Source: an uncultured Ruminococcus sp.
GTDB lineage: Bacteria; Bacillota; Clostridia; Oscillospirales; Ruminococcaceae
DNA length: 64,000 nt
Assembly: GCA_934474025.1 (NCBI GenBank)
Contig: CAKSMF010000003.1
Coordinates: 186,001-250,000, forward strand
Direction of reading: 5' to 3'
The notes under the pieces were generated by a model, which searched no databases, had not been told where the DNA came from, and saw nothing but the letters and a program-made list of their open reading frames with translations. Of the stretch, positions 34,930-43,492 are shown piece after piece. The stretch's first letter is position 1, and each line of letters starts with the position of its first letter. A program made the translations under genes and the position numbers.

Positions 34930-35739
34930 ATGGATTCAGCAATTTACAGTAAATACGAAATTATTGATTCTCATGCACATATTTTTCCAGAAAAAATTGC
35001 AGAAAATGCTACTGTTAATATAGGGCATTTCTACGATTTGCCAATGGAAAACTGCGGTATGAGTAAAAAGCTTATTGCAAGCGGTGAAAAAATAGGAGTT
35101 TCAAAATATCTTGTCTGCTCAACGGCAACTACTCCGCATCAGATAAGTTCAATAAACTCATTCATTGCAAGAGAATGCCAGCAGAATGACAGTTTTTATG
35201 GATTAGGAACTACTCACCCTGATTCAGAAAATATTGAGGAAGATATTAATCAAATTAAAAATCTTGGACTTCATGGTGTAAAGCTTCACCCTGATTTTCA
35301 GAAATTTAATGCTGATTCTCCTGAAGCTTTTAAAATTTATGAAATTATACAAGGTGAACTGCCTTTGCTTATTCATTGCGGAGATAATCGCTATGATTAT
35401 TCAGCACCGCAGAGAATCGCAAGTATTCATAAAAATTTTCCTAAACTTAAAATTCAGGCTGCACATCTTGGCGGATATCAAAGGTGGGAAGAGGCAGAAG
35501 AATGCCTTTCAGGTCTGAAAAACGTAGTTTTTGATATAAGCAGTTCTATGGCGTTCATGCCGGCAGAACGTGCTATACATATGATAAAAAAATACGGCGT
35601 GGAAAATTGTTTCTTTGGCTCTGATTTCCCTATGTGGAGTCATGAAGAGGAACTTCAAAGATTTCTTGATTTAGGATTCAATGAAAATGAAAATAAAATG
35701 ATTCTTGCTGAAAATTTTAAAAGATTCTATAACATATAA
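34930..35739 (+). CDS. Amidohydrolase-family metal-dependent hydrolase
   Basis: The 269-residue TIM-barrel protein has DSHAHIF (HxH metal site), GVKLHPDFQ, LLIHCGD, AAHLGGY and FGSDFPMW, the order seen in amidohydrolase_2/TatD-like enzymes. The last Asp is the catalytic acid. Substrate is unknown; family members include decarboxylases and lactonases. It stands alone between two terminators with its own strong promoter. Confidence 0.85.
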   Translation: MDSAIYSKYEIIDSHAHIFPEKIAENATVNIGHFYDLPMENCGMSKKLIASGEKIGVSKYLVCSTATTPHQISSINSFIARECQQNDSFYGLGTTHPDSENIEEDINQIKNLGLHGVKLHPDFQKFNADSPEAFKIYEIIQGELPLLIHCGDNRYDYSAPQRIASIHKNFPKLKIQAAHLGGYQRWEEAEECLSGLKNVVFDISSSMAFMPAERAIHMIKKYGVENCFFGSDFPMWSHEEELQRFLDLGFNENENKMILAENFKRFYNI

Positions 35740-35745
35740 AAAGTT

Positions 35746-35781
35746 AAGCCTGAAAAGATTACAATCTTTTCAGGCTTTTTT
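35746..35781. terminator. Bidirectional terminator
   Basis: A 15-bp stem, AAGCCTGAAAAGATT (35746-35760) with AATCTTTTCAGGCTT (35763-35777), with T and A runs at both sides, between converging genes. Confidence 0.88.
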
Positions 35782-35782
35782 G

Positions 35783-36244
35783 TTATTCTGTGGTTGGTTC
35801 GATATAGGATATATTATTTTCTGAAAGTGCAGAAATAAGAGCGTCCATCGTATCGACAACAGCATTGTCATCTTTAATTCTTACAACTGTATTTTTATCG
35901 TTTTTGGCAGTCGATATAATGTCATCAATGGATTTTTCTGTACCGTTTATATTATAGGTGTTTTCAGAAACCGTTATATCTATATATTTTACCGATTCAG
36001 TAGTTTCTTCCGGAACAGTTTCGGTTTCTTCTGAGGAACTTTCCTGTTCAGAATCGGAAACTGTATTTTCTATGAAATTTGAACCTGAAGAACTTCCTGA
36101 ACCGTTGTTTTCGTTGCCAAGACCTCCGCCAAATCCAAGGCTTGCAATAATCATGAGTATTGCAATAATCAACAGAAGTACAACAAGTATGTGGATAAAA
36201 TTACTTTTTTTGTTTTCGGAATTATTTTCATTTTTTTTGCTCAT
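35783..36244 (-). CDS. ExbD/TolR-like membrane-anchored protein with Ser/Glu-rich linker
   Basis: This 153-residue protein has one N-terminal transmembrane helix (about residues 18-40), a Gly/Ser/Glu/Thr-rich linker to about residue 90 and a C-terminal domain (ITVSENTYNINGTEKSIDDIIS...VVRIKDDNAVVDTMDALISALSENNI) that follows the periplasmic ExbD/TolR fold. ATG at 36244 was chosen; it lies 5 bases after the stop of the preceding gene. It lacks the Asp in the helix that ExbD uses for proton transfer, so it may be an accessory subunit. Confidence 0.7.
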   Translation of the reverse strand: MSKKNENNSENKKSNFIHILVVLLLIIAILMIIASLGFGGGLGNENNGSGSSSGSNFIENTVSDSEQESSSEETETVPEETTESVKYIDITVSENTYNINGTEKSIDDIISTAKNDKNTVVRIKDDNAVVDTMDALISALSENNISYIEPTTE

Positions 36245-36249
36245 ATAAT

Positions 36250-36888
36250 TCACCTTTCCTTTGTATTAATGTATGTACAGTATAAATTCGGATAATATTC
36301 TTTAACATCATAAACGGCTGTTCTTACTGCTCTTACATCTTTATAGAGTGCTTTGCTTCCGTCATAAACCATTGCACATAAAATAACATCATTTTGCGTA
36401 AGATTGGAGTTTTCAAAAGATGATATCAATTTTTCGGAAATATTTTCTGTGATAATATCAGATTGTTCAAGAATGCCATTATTATCCGATATAATTATTT
36501 CAGAATCTGTATCATATTTCAGATTTATTGTTATTAAGACTCCTTGTTCATATCTGTCAAGTGCAAATTGATTTGCAGTAGCATTTTCATTTATGCTTGC
36601 TGCTTTTTTCCATGCTTCTGTAATTTCCTTATCGGCATTTTGACGAACTTCTTCAAGTTCTTTTTGCATCTCTTCCATGTTTGAAACAGCTTTGTTTGCA
36701 CGTTCTTCAGCCTGTGAAAGCTTTTCATTTGCATCTGCAACTTTCTGTTCAGCCTGTGAAACTCGTTGTTCGGCATCTGTACGTATATTATCGTTGTTGT
36801 TTTGAATGTTCATCATAAGCCAGAACATCATTATAAGAATAACATCAAGCAAGGCGGTTAATTCAATAACTATACCTTTATTTTTCAT
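36250..36888 (-). CDS. ExbD-like protein with extended coiled coil
   Basis: The 212-residue protein starts with a single helix, ELTALLDVILIMMFWLMMN, in which LLDV carries the Asp expected of ExbD/MotB proton-channel partners. A coiled coil at residues about 35-95 (heptads with SQAEQKVADANEKLSQAEERAN) follows, then a C-terminal domain of about 110 residues with no clear OmpA/peptidoglycan motif. Its start overlaps the end of the ExbB-like gene by four bases. Confidence 0.72.
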   Translation of the reverse strand: MKNKGIVIELTALLDVILIMMFWLMMNIQNNNDNIRTDAEQRVSQAEQKVADANEKLSQAEERANKAVSNMEEMQKELEEVRQNADKEITEAWKKAASINENATANQFALDRYEQGVLITINLKYDTDSEIIISDNNGILEQSDIITENISEKLISSFENSNLTQNDVILCAMVYDGSKALYKDVRAVRTAVYDVKEYYPNLYCTYINTKER

Positions 36889-37406
36889 ATAAGAACCTTT
36901 TCTTTTTCTGTGACTGTTTTTGAATTGCGTTCGAGATACAAAGCAACATTTTTTTCATTGTCTTCAATTTTTGCGGAAATAATTCCATCAAGAAATTTGA
37001 ATATAATTGCAAAAATCAATCCCCAGAATGTAGAAGTCAATGCACCATAGAAATTTGCAGTAACATTTGAAATATCTGAAACAAGGTTGAGAAGTGATGT
37101 AACTGTTCCGAGAATGCCAAGCAAGGGGAAAATTCCAGTCAGATTGATAAAGACAGAATAAAGACTTCCTGTTTTTTTACGCATATTGACAATATCTGTT
37201 TCACGAAGTTCTGAAATATCAGAGCTGGCTTCTTTCTGGGAAATATTGCAATCTGGTACAAAAATTGTCAAGTGAAGTTTGTTATAAAGAACATCTGCTG
37301 ATTTTTTGAGGAAATAATATACAAATCCGGTAAATATGGCAACTATGAAAATAATCATATCATATCCCCATATATTCATGAAAATAATTGAAAAAATATT
37401 ATTCAT
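36885..37406 (-). CDS. MotA/TolQ/ExbB-family proton channel protein
   Basis: The 173-residue protein has three hydrophobic segments (about residues 12-32, 85-110 and 125-150). The core LTGIFPLLGILGTVTSLLNL and ANFYGALTSTFWGLIFAIIFKF matches MotA/TolQ/ExbB. ATG 37406 was chosen because AAGGAGGA stands 8 bases upstream. With the two ExbD-like genes it forms a compact three-gene operon. TonB/Tol systems serve an outer membrane, which this organism should lack. Confidence 0.82.
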   Translation of the reverse strand: MNNIFSIIFMNIWGYDMIIFIVAIFTGFVYYFLKKSADVLYNKLHLTIFVPDCNISQKEASSDISELRETDIVNMRKKTGSLYSVFINLTGIFPLLGILGTVTSLLNLVSDISNVTANFYGALTSTFWGLIFAIIFKFLDGIISAKIEDNEKNVALYLERNSKTVTEKEKVLI

Positions 37407-37429
37407 TTCAAAATATCCTCCTTGAATAT

Positions 37430-37458
37430 ATAATATCATATTTTCCGACAGATTTCAA
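37430..37458 (-). promoter_or_regulatory. Promoter of the ExbB/ExbD-like operon
   Basis: Minus strand TTGAAA (37453-37458), 17 bases, TATTAT (37430-37435); the leader would be very short but still includes AAGGAGG. Confidence 0.55.
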
Positions 37459-37528
37459 GATATTATGACAAAAAGAATTAAATTATAATAAGTAATATTT
37501 AGATTTATAAAAAATTTTCAAAAAACTC

Positions 37529-37558
37529 TTGACAAATTACAGGTGTTTGTGATATACT
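37529..37558 (+). promoter_or_regulatory. Promoter of tRNA-Leu (CAA)
   Basis: TTGACA (37529-37534), 18 bases, TATACT (37553-37558). Confidence 0.75.
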
Positions 37559-37625
37559 ATTAAAGTAATATTCGTTGTAGTAAAATTTTCAAACATAACG
37601 ATTTATTTTTAATATTTAATCTTAT

Positions 37626-37708
37626 GCCGGAGTGGCGGAATGGCAGACGCAGTGGACTCAAAATCCACCGGTGGCGACATCGTACGGGTTCAAGTCCCGT
37701 CTCCGGCA
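37626..37708 (+). tRNA. tRNA-Leu (CAA)
   Basis: An 83-base class II tRNA with acceptor GCCGGAG/CTCCGGC, anticodon loop CTCAAAA (CAA), long variable arm, T loop TTCAAGT and discriminator A; CCA is not encoded. Confidence 0.95.
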
Positions 37709-37723
37709 CTATAAGTGATGTAG

Positions 37724-37755
37724 AATCGGGTTTTTTAGAAGCCCGATTTTATTTT
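37724..37755 (+). terminator. Terminator after tRNA-Leu (CAA)
   Basis: AATCGGG (37724-37730) pairs with CCCGATT (37742-37748), then a T-rich tail. Confidence 0.75.
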
Positions 37756-38456
37756 TTGCCTAAATTTTCTATTGTTGTTAAAGTTATTTATTTTTTCAAG
37801 TATTATTGAATATCTTTGCAATAGTTTCAGTTTATGCAATTTTTGAATTGAATAGATAGTTATTTCATCGGCAAGCAGAACACTTGCAAAGGAGTTCTTT
37901 AAATCATAGAATCTGATGGATAATAGAGATACTGATATAATTACTTTTAATATTCATAATAAAAGTTACTTCTTAATGGTTCATGAATATGAATAATTTA
38001 AAATATAAGCTATGCCTTCTATAACTGTATATGTATAACATAGTTCTTTGCTTATGTTATAATAGTATTATTCTTGAACTTGTCTTACCAATTATCGCTT
38101 TTAAAGTTTGCCTTGGAAACTCATCAGAGTTAAATTGACATAATTGAATTCCAAAATTATATCAATCATTCGTATTCGTCCTTTGGGTTTGTGAACTTGG
38201 CGTATCAAAGAATAATTCGCGGAACGTTAATGATAAGAATAATTATGAAAAAATCATCAGCAAAACGTGAAAGTCTTGAAAAATCAAGGTATTTCTGTTT
38301 TTTTATGATGTAAAGACAGAACAGCAGAGAAAAGATTTATTTAGTAAGATTAATAATAGCGAAATACATATATTTCTTGACAGAAAAACTGAATGATTTA
38401 TACACTAAGAAAGTCTGATTTTGCGTGATATAAAGAGATTGGATATTTTTAAACTT
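37756..38456. other. 700-base spacer without an intact gene
   Basis: No reading frame with a credible start is seen. A 9-bp inverted repeat TATAACATA/TATGTTATA stands near 38033-38060, and short coding-like scraps on both strands are broken by stops. It may be decayed coding sequence; I cannot name it. Confidence 0.35.
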
Positions 38457-39404
38457 CTATTTATTTGTTAAAGAAAATTGCTTATCTACTCGGAGTTTCA
38501 CTTTCATGCGAAAATCAATGGGTGCAACAGCTTCTACAACTGGACCAAAAGACAGCAAACGTATAATGATTTCCATTTCATTTTTTCTATCATATTTTAA
38601 TGTAACTATACATTCACCTGTATCCTCATCGTATACAGATTCTTTTTCAAACTCAGCAAATTCCATCATAAATCGATTTACTGCATTTCGCTCGTTAAGG
38701 ATTTTTATTTCAGCGATTTTTTTCTTATCCGAAATCGTGACAATTCTGTCAGGTTTTATATTCGTAGGTTCAGTAAGTGTAATTTGCGATAGATTTATGA
38801 TTCCTTTATCAATAAATTTTTTCTTTTTATATCGGTTAACATATACTCTGAACCTGTTATTTTTGGCTGAATATTCCATTTTTAAAGGTAAGAAATAATG
38901 TGTAACACGATTGCTTTTTCTTGTATTAAAACTAATTTTTATAAGTGTTCGCTCATTGATAGCTGACAGGATATTTTGAAAATGCTGAATATATTGTGAA
39001 TTTTCAAAATCGTCACCATCAGAATACTGGTCAAAGTAATGAATAAAGCATTTTTGATATAATTGTTCAGTTCCAAGTAACTCTTTCAATTGTATTCTTT
39101 GTTCTGTATCAAGAAACAAATTACTCTTTGTATCATTTAATATAGTACAAATCCATTTTTTTTCAAGAGTTGTCAACGGGCTATCAGGCTCTTTTTTTAG
39201 AATAGAGTGGTATAATGTTCCATTTTTTTGAAGCAATCTGTATCCGTTTTCATTTGTCAGTTTCGGTTCAAGAAAAAGAATACTTTCAGAAAATCCGTTT
39301 TGCATGATAATATCTGTAATCTCAGATTTTGTGACAGTTTGTTTTTTCAGTATTTTTTCTGTAATGTAATAATAAGTGCTGTAAATCTCCGAAAACAGCT
39401 TCAC
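38457..39404 (-). CDS. WYL-domain protein, second of a tandem pair
   Basis: The 315-residue protein has a C-terminal WYL domain: ILSAINERTLIKISFNTRKSN, then YFLPLKMEYSAKNNRFRVYVNRYKKKKFIDKGIINLSQI, and a WCX-like end (LSFGPVVEAVAPIDFRMKVKLRVDKQ). The N-terminal 130 residues are helical without a clear HTH. WYL domains bind nucleic acids or nucleotide ligands and regulate RNA-repair, DNA-damage and defence genes. Its start overlaps the partner WYL gene by four bases. Confidence 0.8.
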   Translation of the reverse strand: MKLFSEIYSTYYYITEKILKKQTVTKSEITDIIMQNGFSESILFLEPKLTNENGYRLLQKNGTLYHSILKKEPDSPLTTLEKKWICTILNDTKSNLFLDTEQRIQLKELLGTEQLYQKCFIHYFDQYSDGDDFENSQYIQHFQNILSAINERTLIKISFNTRKSNRVTHYFLPLKMEYSAKNNRFRVYVNRYKKKKFIDKGIINLSQITLTEPTNIKPDRIVTISDKKKIAEIKILNERNAVNRFMMEFAEFEKESVYDEDTGECIVTLKYDRKNEMEIIIRLLSFGPVVEAVAPIDFRMKVKLRVDKQFSLTNK

Positions 39405-40645
39405 GGTACATCACCTCCGTAAATTTTATGTAATCGTTCTATATCTTTATTGAATTTATTCTGTAATTCATTATTTGTTGTTTCAAATACGACAATTCTG
39501 CCAATAAATGTTTTAATCCATGGTGATGCCTCATTTGCATCAAAAATATCAATATCAAAAGCATAAAGTCCATTTGTTACTTTTGTAACTGTACCACTGC
39601 GTTTTTCACGTTCAAGACGCTTTAATATAAACATTTCTGTTTTTTCATTGATTGATACTTCCATATGGATATGCTCTGTTTGTCCGTATTTTCGTGTATT
39701 TCCGAAACTTGTTCCCCATAGATATTTTTGATTATCTTTATAATACTGATAATATTTATTGTATTCCGTTATCACATCAAGTGATTTTACTTTCATTACA
39801 GAATCAATTCTTACAGACAATAAGCGTTTCTGCTTAACTGAATACATAATAAGATAATTTCTGCCTGTCTGAACAGAAAAATGAAGTTTTAAGGGGATTG
39901 CTGTAATTTCATGATTAATCCTGTTTTTTCTGCTTACACATGATAATAAAACTAACTTTTTCTGTTGCATTGCATCTATGATATCCAGTAATACTTCGTC
40001 ATCAAGAGTATGCACCATATAAGCGTGTTTGCGTGTGAAAATTGTATTTTTTATATCAAGTCTGTCCATGATAAAACTACCGATTACTCCAAAAGGATTT
40101 TCTTCTGAAAAAAATTTTATCATGTCTTCTGTTCCTTTAAAACGACTGATGACTGAACTCGCATAACAATCAGATTTTGTGTATAGTATGGATTTTCCGT
40201 TTTTAATTTCTGAAATCAAGCCTTCATTTACATATTCCTTTAATTTGATGCGAATAATCTGAATATCAATAACTATTCCGTAATACTGCGAAATATAGTC
40301 AGCAATTTTTGATACTGTCATAGTACTATTTTCAAGAATGTCCATTAAAATAAAATGCAGGCGAATATCATTATCGGTATAAGACTTAGATTTATAGCAT
40401 TGATATAACGGATTTTCATATATATTACTGCTGTCAATCTGAATAGACACTTTCTTTTTATGTCTTTCAAGAGATATATGAATGTAATCTGAAAGCCAGC
40501 TTTCAATTCTGCGTTTTTCGTTATCATATGTGCGTTTACTTTTTTCATCAAAGCTGTCTCTTGTATGAAATCCGAAAATATAAAAGTCACGAACATATTC
40601 ACGTATCTTATCAAAATTCTTTATCAATTCAGAATATATAGCCAT
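39401..40645 (-). CDS. WYL-domain transcriptional regulator divergent from rtcB
   Basis: The 414-residue protein has an N-terminal helical region and a winged-helix-like segment around residues 85-145 (ILMDILENSTMTVSKIADYISQYYGIVIDIQIIRIKLKEYV), then a WYL domain (KKLVLLSCVSRKNRINHEITAIPLKLHFSVQTGRNYLIMYS...RLLSVRIDSVMKV, with NYL in place of WYL) and a WCX-like tail. It is divergent from rtcB across a 145-base region with a matching inverted repeat, so it is likely the local regulator. Confidence 0.82.
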   Translation of the reverse strand: MAIYSELIKNFDKIREYVRDFYIFGFHTRDSFDEKSKRTYDNEKRRIESWLSDYIHISLERHKKKVSIQIDSSNIYENPLYQCYKSKSYTDNDIRLHFILMDILENSTMTVSKIADYISQYYGIVIDIQIIRIKLKEYVNEGLISEIKNGKSILYTKSDCYASSVISRFKGTEDMIKFFSEENPFGVIGSFIMDRLDIKNTIFTRKHAYMVHTLDDEVLLDIIDAMQQKKLVLLSCVSRKNRINHEITAIPLKLHFSVQTGRNYLIMYSVKQKRLLSVRIDSVMKVKSLDVITEYNKYYQYYKDNQKYLWGTSFGNTRKYGQTEHIHMEVSINEKTEMFILKRLEREKRSGTVTKVTNGLYAFDIDIFDANEASPWIKTFIGRIVVFETTNNELQNKFNKDIERLHKIYGGDVP

Positions 40646-40668
40646 TCAGAACATCTCCTTTCCAATGT

Positions 40669-40758
40669 TATTATATCAGATTTTTGCTTATATTGCAATA
40701 AAGAATAAAACCTCGCACCTTTTTTTATATGATTCTTTTGCCTATATCTGATATAATA
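40669..40758. promoter_or_regulatory. Divergent WYL/rtcB promoters built on a 13-bp inverted repeat
   Basis: TATTATATCAGAT (40669-40681) is repeated inverted as ATCTGATATAATA (40746-40758). Each arm contains the -10 box of one of the two divergent promoters. The minus promoter has a good -35 TTGCAA (40693-40698, 17 bases); the rtcB side has no recognisable -35 near 40729-40734, as expected for an activator-dependent promoter. Confidence 0.65.
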
Positions 40759-40790
40759 CATATAACAGCTACAAACAGGAGGCAAAGAAT

Positions 40791-42026
40791 ATGTTTGAAT
40801 ATTATGACAAGGACAAAATGCTGATACCAATTAAAATCTGGACTGAATCTATTGATGATATTGAGGAAAACTGTCTTGAACAGGCTATTCACCTTGCTAA
40901 CCTTCCGTTTGCACATGACCACATTGCTCTTATGCCCGATACCCATACAGGAAGAGGAATGCCCATTGGTGGTGTTATTGCTTGCAAAAATGCCGTTATC
41001 CCTAATGCTGTTGGTGTGGATATCGGTTGTGGAATGGCATTTGTACAGACAGATATTCCCGTAAATATTTTGCGTGAAACCATGACGGGAAGCGGAGAAC
41101 TTATTAAAGTGATTATCGGAAATATACTTCGTACAATTCCTGTGGGATTTCGCCATTACAGTAAGCCACAGCCATCAGAAGTATTGGATAAGGCACAGGC
41201 TGAAATAGAAAAATATAAGGCTGACAGCGACCTGCTTAAATTTATTGAACAAAGCTATTGCTCAATAGGTTCATTGGGGGGCGGAAATCATTTTATCGAA
41301 ATACAGGAAGATGAAAATGGAATGTCTTGTATAATGCTTCATTCAGGAAGCAGAATGTTTGGCAATATGATTGGACAGCACTTTAACAGAATTGCCCATA
41401 AAATGAATGATAAGTATTTTTCTGTTGTTCCGTCAGAGTATAATCTTCCGTTTCTGCCTGTGGATACAACCGAAGGTCAGCAATATCTGAACTGGATGCA
41501 TCTTGCAATGGATTTTGCTTATGAAAACAGAGCTGTAATGCTCGAAAAAGTGAAACAGATATTCACTGAACAAGTTGAAAAGTATACAGGAATCACTTCA
41601 AATTATGGTAATATAATTAATTGTCATCATAATTATGCATCACTTGAAAATCACTTCGGAGAAGATGTATGGGTACACAGAAAAGGTGCTATTCGTGCCA
41701 CAAATGGAGAAATTGCAATCATTCCAGGCTCTATGGGTTCAAACAGTTATATTGTCAGGGGTATAGGAAATCCTGAAAGTTTCTTTACATCTTCTCACGG
41801 AGCAGGCAGAAGTTATTCCCGTACCAGTGCAATGGAGAAGTTTTCCATTGAATCAGTTATGATTGACCTTAAGCAAAGAAATGTGGTGCTCGGAAAAAAT
41901 TCCAAAAAAGATGTAGCTGAGGAGTGCCGTTTTGCTTATAAGGATATTGACATAGTTATGAAAAATCAAAGTGACCTGACCACACCGATTAAGAAACTGT
42001 TTACAGTCGGAGTTGTCAAAGGATAG
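40791..42026 (+). CDS. rtcB: RtcB-type RNA ligase
   Basis: The 411-residue protein contains GVDIGCGMAF (metal-binding Cys/Asp), SLGGGNHFIEI, NCHHNYASLENHFG, HRKGAIRA and SSHGAGRSYSR, where the His is guanylylated. RtcB joins 2',3'-cyclic phosphate or 3'-phosphate ends to 5'-OH ends, repairing cleaved tRNAs and other RNAs. AGGAGG precedes the ATG. It is followed 12 bases later by a DIP1984-like gene and then a tRNA-like RNA. Confidence 0.95.
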   Translation: MFEYYDKDKMLIPIKIWTESIDDIEENCLEQAIHLANLPFAHDHIALMPDTHTGRGMPIGGVIACKNAVIPNAVGVDIGCGMAFVQTDIPVNILRETMTGSGELIKVIIGNILRTIPVGFRHYSKPQPSEVLDKAQAEIEKYKADSDLLKFIEQSYCSIGSLGGGNHFIEIQEDENGMSCIMLHSGSRMFGNMIGQHFNRIAHKMNDKYFSVVPSEYNLPFLPVDTTEGQQYLNWMHLAMDFAYENRAVMLEKVKQIFTEQVEKYTGITSNYGNIINCHHNYASLENHFGEDVWVHRKGAIRATNGEIAIIPGSMGSNSYIVRGIGNPESFFTSSHGAGRSYSRTSAMEKFSIESVMIDLKQRNVVLGKNSKKDVAEECRFAYKDIDIVMKNQSDLTTPIKKLFTVGVVKG

Positions 42027-42038
42027 GGGGAATTATAT

Positions 42039-42491
42039 ATGAAACTTGCAACTGCATTGGCTGAACGTTCTGATATTCAGAATAGAATCAGTGAAATATC
42101 GGTAAGACTAAACAATAATGCAAAGGTACAAGAGGGGGATATTCCGGCTGAAAACCCTATAGTGTTAATTGAAGAGCTTGACAGCATGACAGAACGTCTT
42201 GAAACTCTGATAGCTCGTATTAATCTGACAAACAGCAGTACATTCTATAATGGAAAAACAATTACAGATTTGCTTGCACATAGAGATTGTTTGAAGAATA
42301 AAATCGAAATAATGCGAAATTTTCTGAACAATGCGAGCAATCGTGTCACAAGAATGACAAGAACTGAAATCAAAATTATAAGCACTATACCAGTATCAGA
42401 TATTCAGAAAACAGTTGACATTCTTTCAAAAGAACTGAGAATTGTTGACGAAAAAATTCAAGAACTGAACTGGACTACGGAACTAAAATAA
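42039..42491 (+). CDS. DIP1984-family protein
   Basis: The 150-residue helical protein begins MKLATALAERSDIQNRISEISVRLNNNAKVQEGD and has the family's central INLTNSSTFYNGKTITDLLAHRD motif. DIP1984-like proteins (also called septicolysin-like) are often encoded next to RtcB; their function is not established to my knowledge. The gene is preceded by a GGGGG-rich ribosome-binding site and followed directly by the RNA at about 42500-42731. Confidence 0.82.
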   Translation: MKLATALAERSDIQNRISEISVRLNNNAKVQEGDIPAENPIVLIEELDSMTERLETLIARINLTNSSTFYNGKTITDLLAHRDCLKNKIEIMRNFLNNASNRVTRMTRTEIKIISTIPVSDIQKTVDILSKELRIVDEKIQELNWTTELK

Positions 42492-42499
42492 TATAGTGG

Positions 42500-42731
42500 G
42501 TGGGATATTTACAGAGTGGATGCATCTCCGTCAGCAGAGAATATGTTGATTAATTGGTAAAATCAGGACAGGTTTTGAGGTTCAAATCCTCGTTTCATAA
42601 CGCATAGTCCAGTATTTTTACATGTGTATTGTAATTTATTATTATCACTACCTTACATCAGCTGTAAATTGGGAGGGTAAGTATTTGTATAAAAACAGCA
42701 CAATTCAATTTGAATGGTGCTGTTTTTATTA
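42500..42731 (+). ncRNA. Structured RNA with an anticodon-less tRNA-like module
   Basis: Directly after the DIP1984 gene is a non-coding stretch ending in a strong terminator. It contains a D-arm look-alike (stem GATT/AATC at 42548-42551 and 42561-42564, loop AATTGGTAA with the GG pair), only 11 bases where an anticodon arm should be, then a perfect T arm (TGAGG/CCTCG, 42576-42592, loop TTCAAAT). Weak acceptor-like pairing TATG/CATA (42542-42545 with 42596-42599) encloses both. Two hairpins follow, each TTACA...TGTAA (42618-42634 and 42653-42667). It may be a Y-RNA-like (YrlA-type) partner of RNA repair or an evolved tRNA decoy. No anticodon means it is not a working tRNA. Confidence 0.65.
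42692..42731 (+). terminator. Terminator of the rtcB-DIP1984-RNA unit
   Basis: AAAACAGCAC (42692-42701) pairs with GTGCTGTTTT (42717-42726), with an inner ATTCA/TGAAT, then T-rich sequence. Confidence 0.85.
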
Positions 42732-42903
42732 TAGTCTTCACATGGAAATCGTTGTCTGAAAAATTCAGTAAATGACACACAATAACGTTTCAGAAAAATA
42801 TTTCCCCGCTATGATAAACTTGATTTTATTTATATTTCTGTTATTTATCTTGCTGTGATTTCTTAATGTGAACAGATTCTGATATAAGTATTATGTTTTT
42901 TAA

Positions 42904-42936
42904 CAAAAAAGAAGCTCAAACACTTGAACTTCTTTT
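42904..42936 (-). terminator. Terminator of tRNA-Arg copy 1
   Basis: On the minus strand AAGAAG/CTTCTT with inner TCAA/TTGA (42909-42934), followed by T residues. Confidence 0.65.
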
Positions 42937-42961
42937 ACAATGTTATTCATTCAACATTATG

Positions 42962-43035
42962 GCGTGCCTGGAGGGATTCGAACCCCCGACCTACTGGTTC
43001 GTAGCCAGTCACTCTATCCAGCTGAGCTACAAGCA
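42962..43035 (-). tRNA. tRNA-Arg (ACG), copy 1
   Basis: 74 bases; acceptor GTGCTTG/CAGGCAC, anticodon loop CTACGAA, T loop TTCGAAT, discriminator G, CCA encoded (42959-42961). Confidence 0.95.
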
Positions 43036-43055
43036 CATCACCCGTTGACAATAAA

Positions 43056-43084
43056 TATTATATCACAACTTTTTGAAATTGTCA
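43056..43084 (-). promoter_or_regulatory. Promoter of tRNA-Arg copy 1
   Basis: Minus strand TTGACA (43079-43084), 17 bases, TATAAT (43056-43061). Confidence 0.87.
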
Positions 43085-43492
43085 ACACTTTTTTTATAAA
43101 ACGTAATATTTTATATTTTTTTTAGCAAAATTATATAAAATTTATATGCAAATAGCAGAAACACAAAATATCTATGCATAGTCCAGCATTTTTACATGTG
43201 TATTGTGATTTATTATTATCACTACCTTACATCAGCTGTAAATTAGGAGGGTAAGTATTTATATAAAAAAAATATGGAAAAATAATTCTTGTTGTAAGAT
43301 TATAAGTTTATATGTGAATGCTTTATATCATAGAAAATAACAAATGGAAGTCATTGTCTGAAAAATTAAATAACGTTTCAGAAAAATATTTCCCCGCTAT
43401 GATAAACTTGACTTTATTTATATTTCTGTTATTTATCTTGCTGTGATTTCTTAATGTGAACAGATTCTGATATAAGTATTATGTTTTTTAAC

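Larger units (their letters stand above)
42602..43175. repeat. Tandem duplication, copy 1 (RNA tail plus tRNA-Arg)
   Basis: The sequence from GCATAGTCCAG (42602) to AAATATCTAT (43175) is repeated directly at 43176-43760. Copy 1 contains the 3' half of the tRNA-like RNA, its terminator and a tRNA-Arg gene. Confidence 0.85.

Noticed and set aside
37624..37809. 61-codon frame over tRNA-Leu (CAA)
   Set aside because: Classic false translation of a leucine tRNA.
42940..43125. 61-codon plus-strand frame and its copy at 43528-43716
   Set aside because: They are translations of the antisense strand of the two tRNA-Arg genes (the well-known spurious IRTPDLLVRSQ... peptide).
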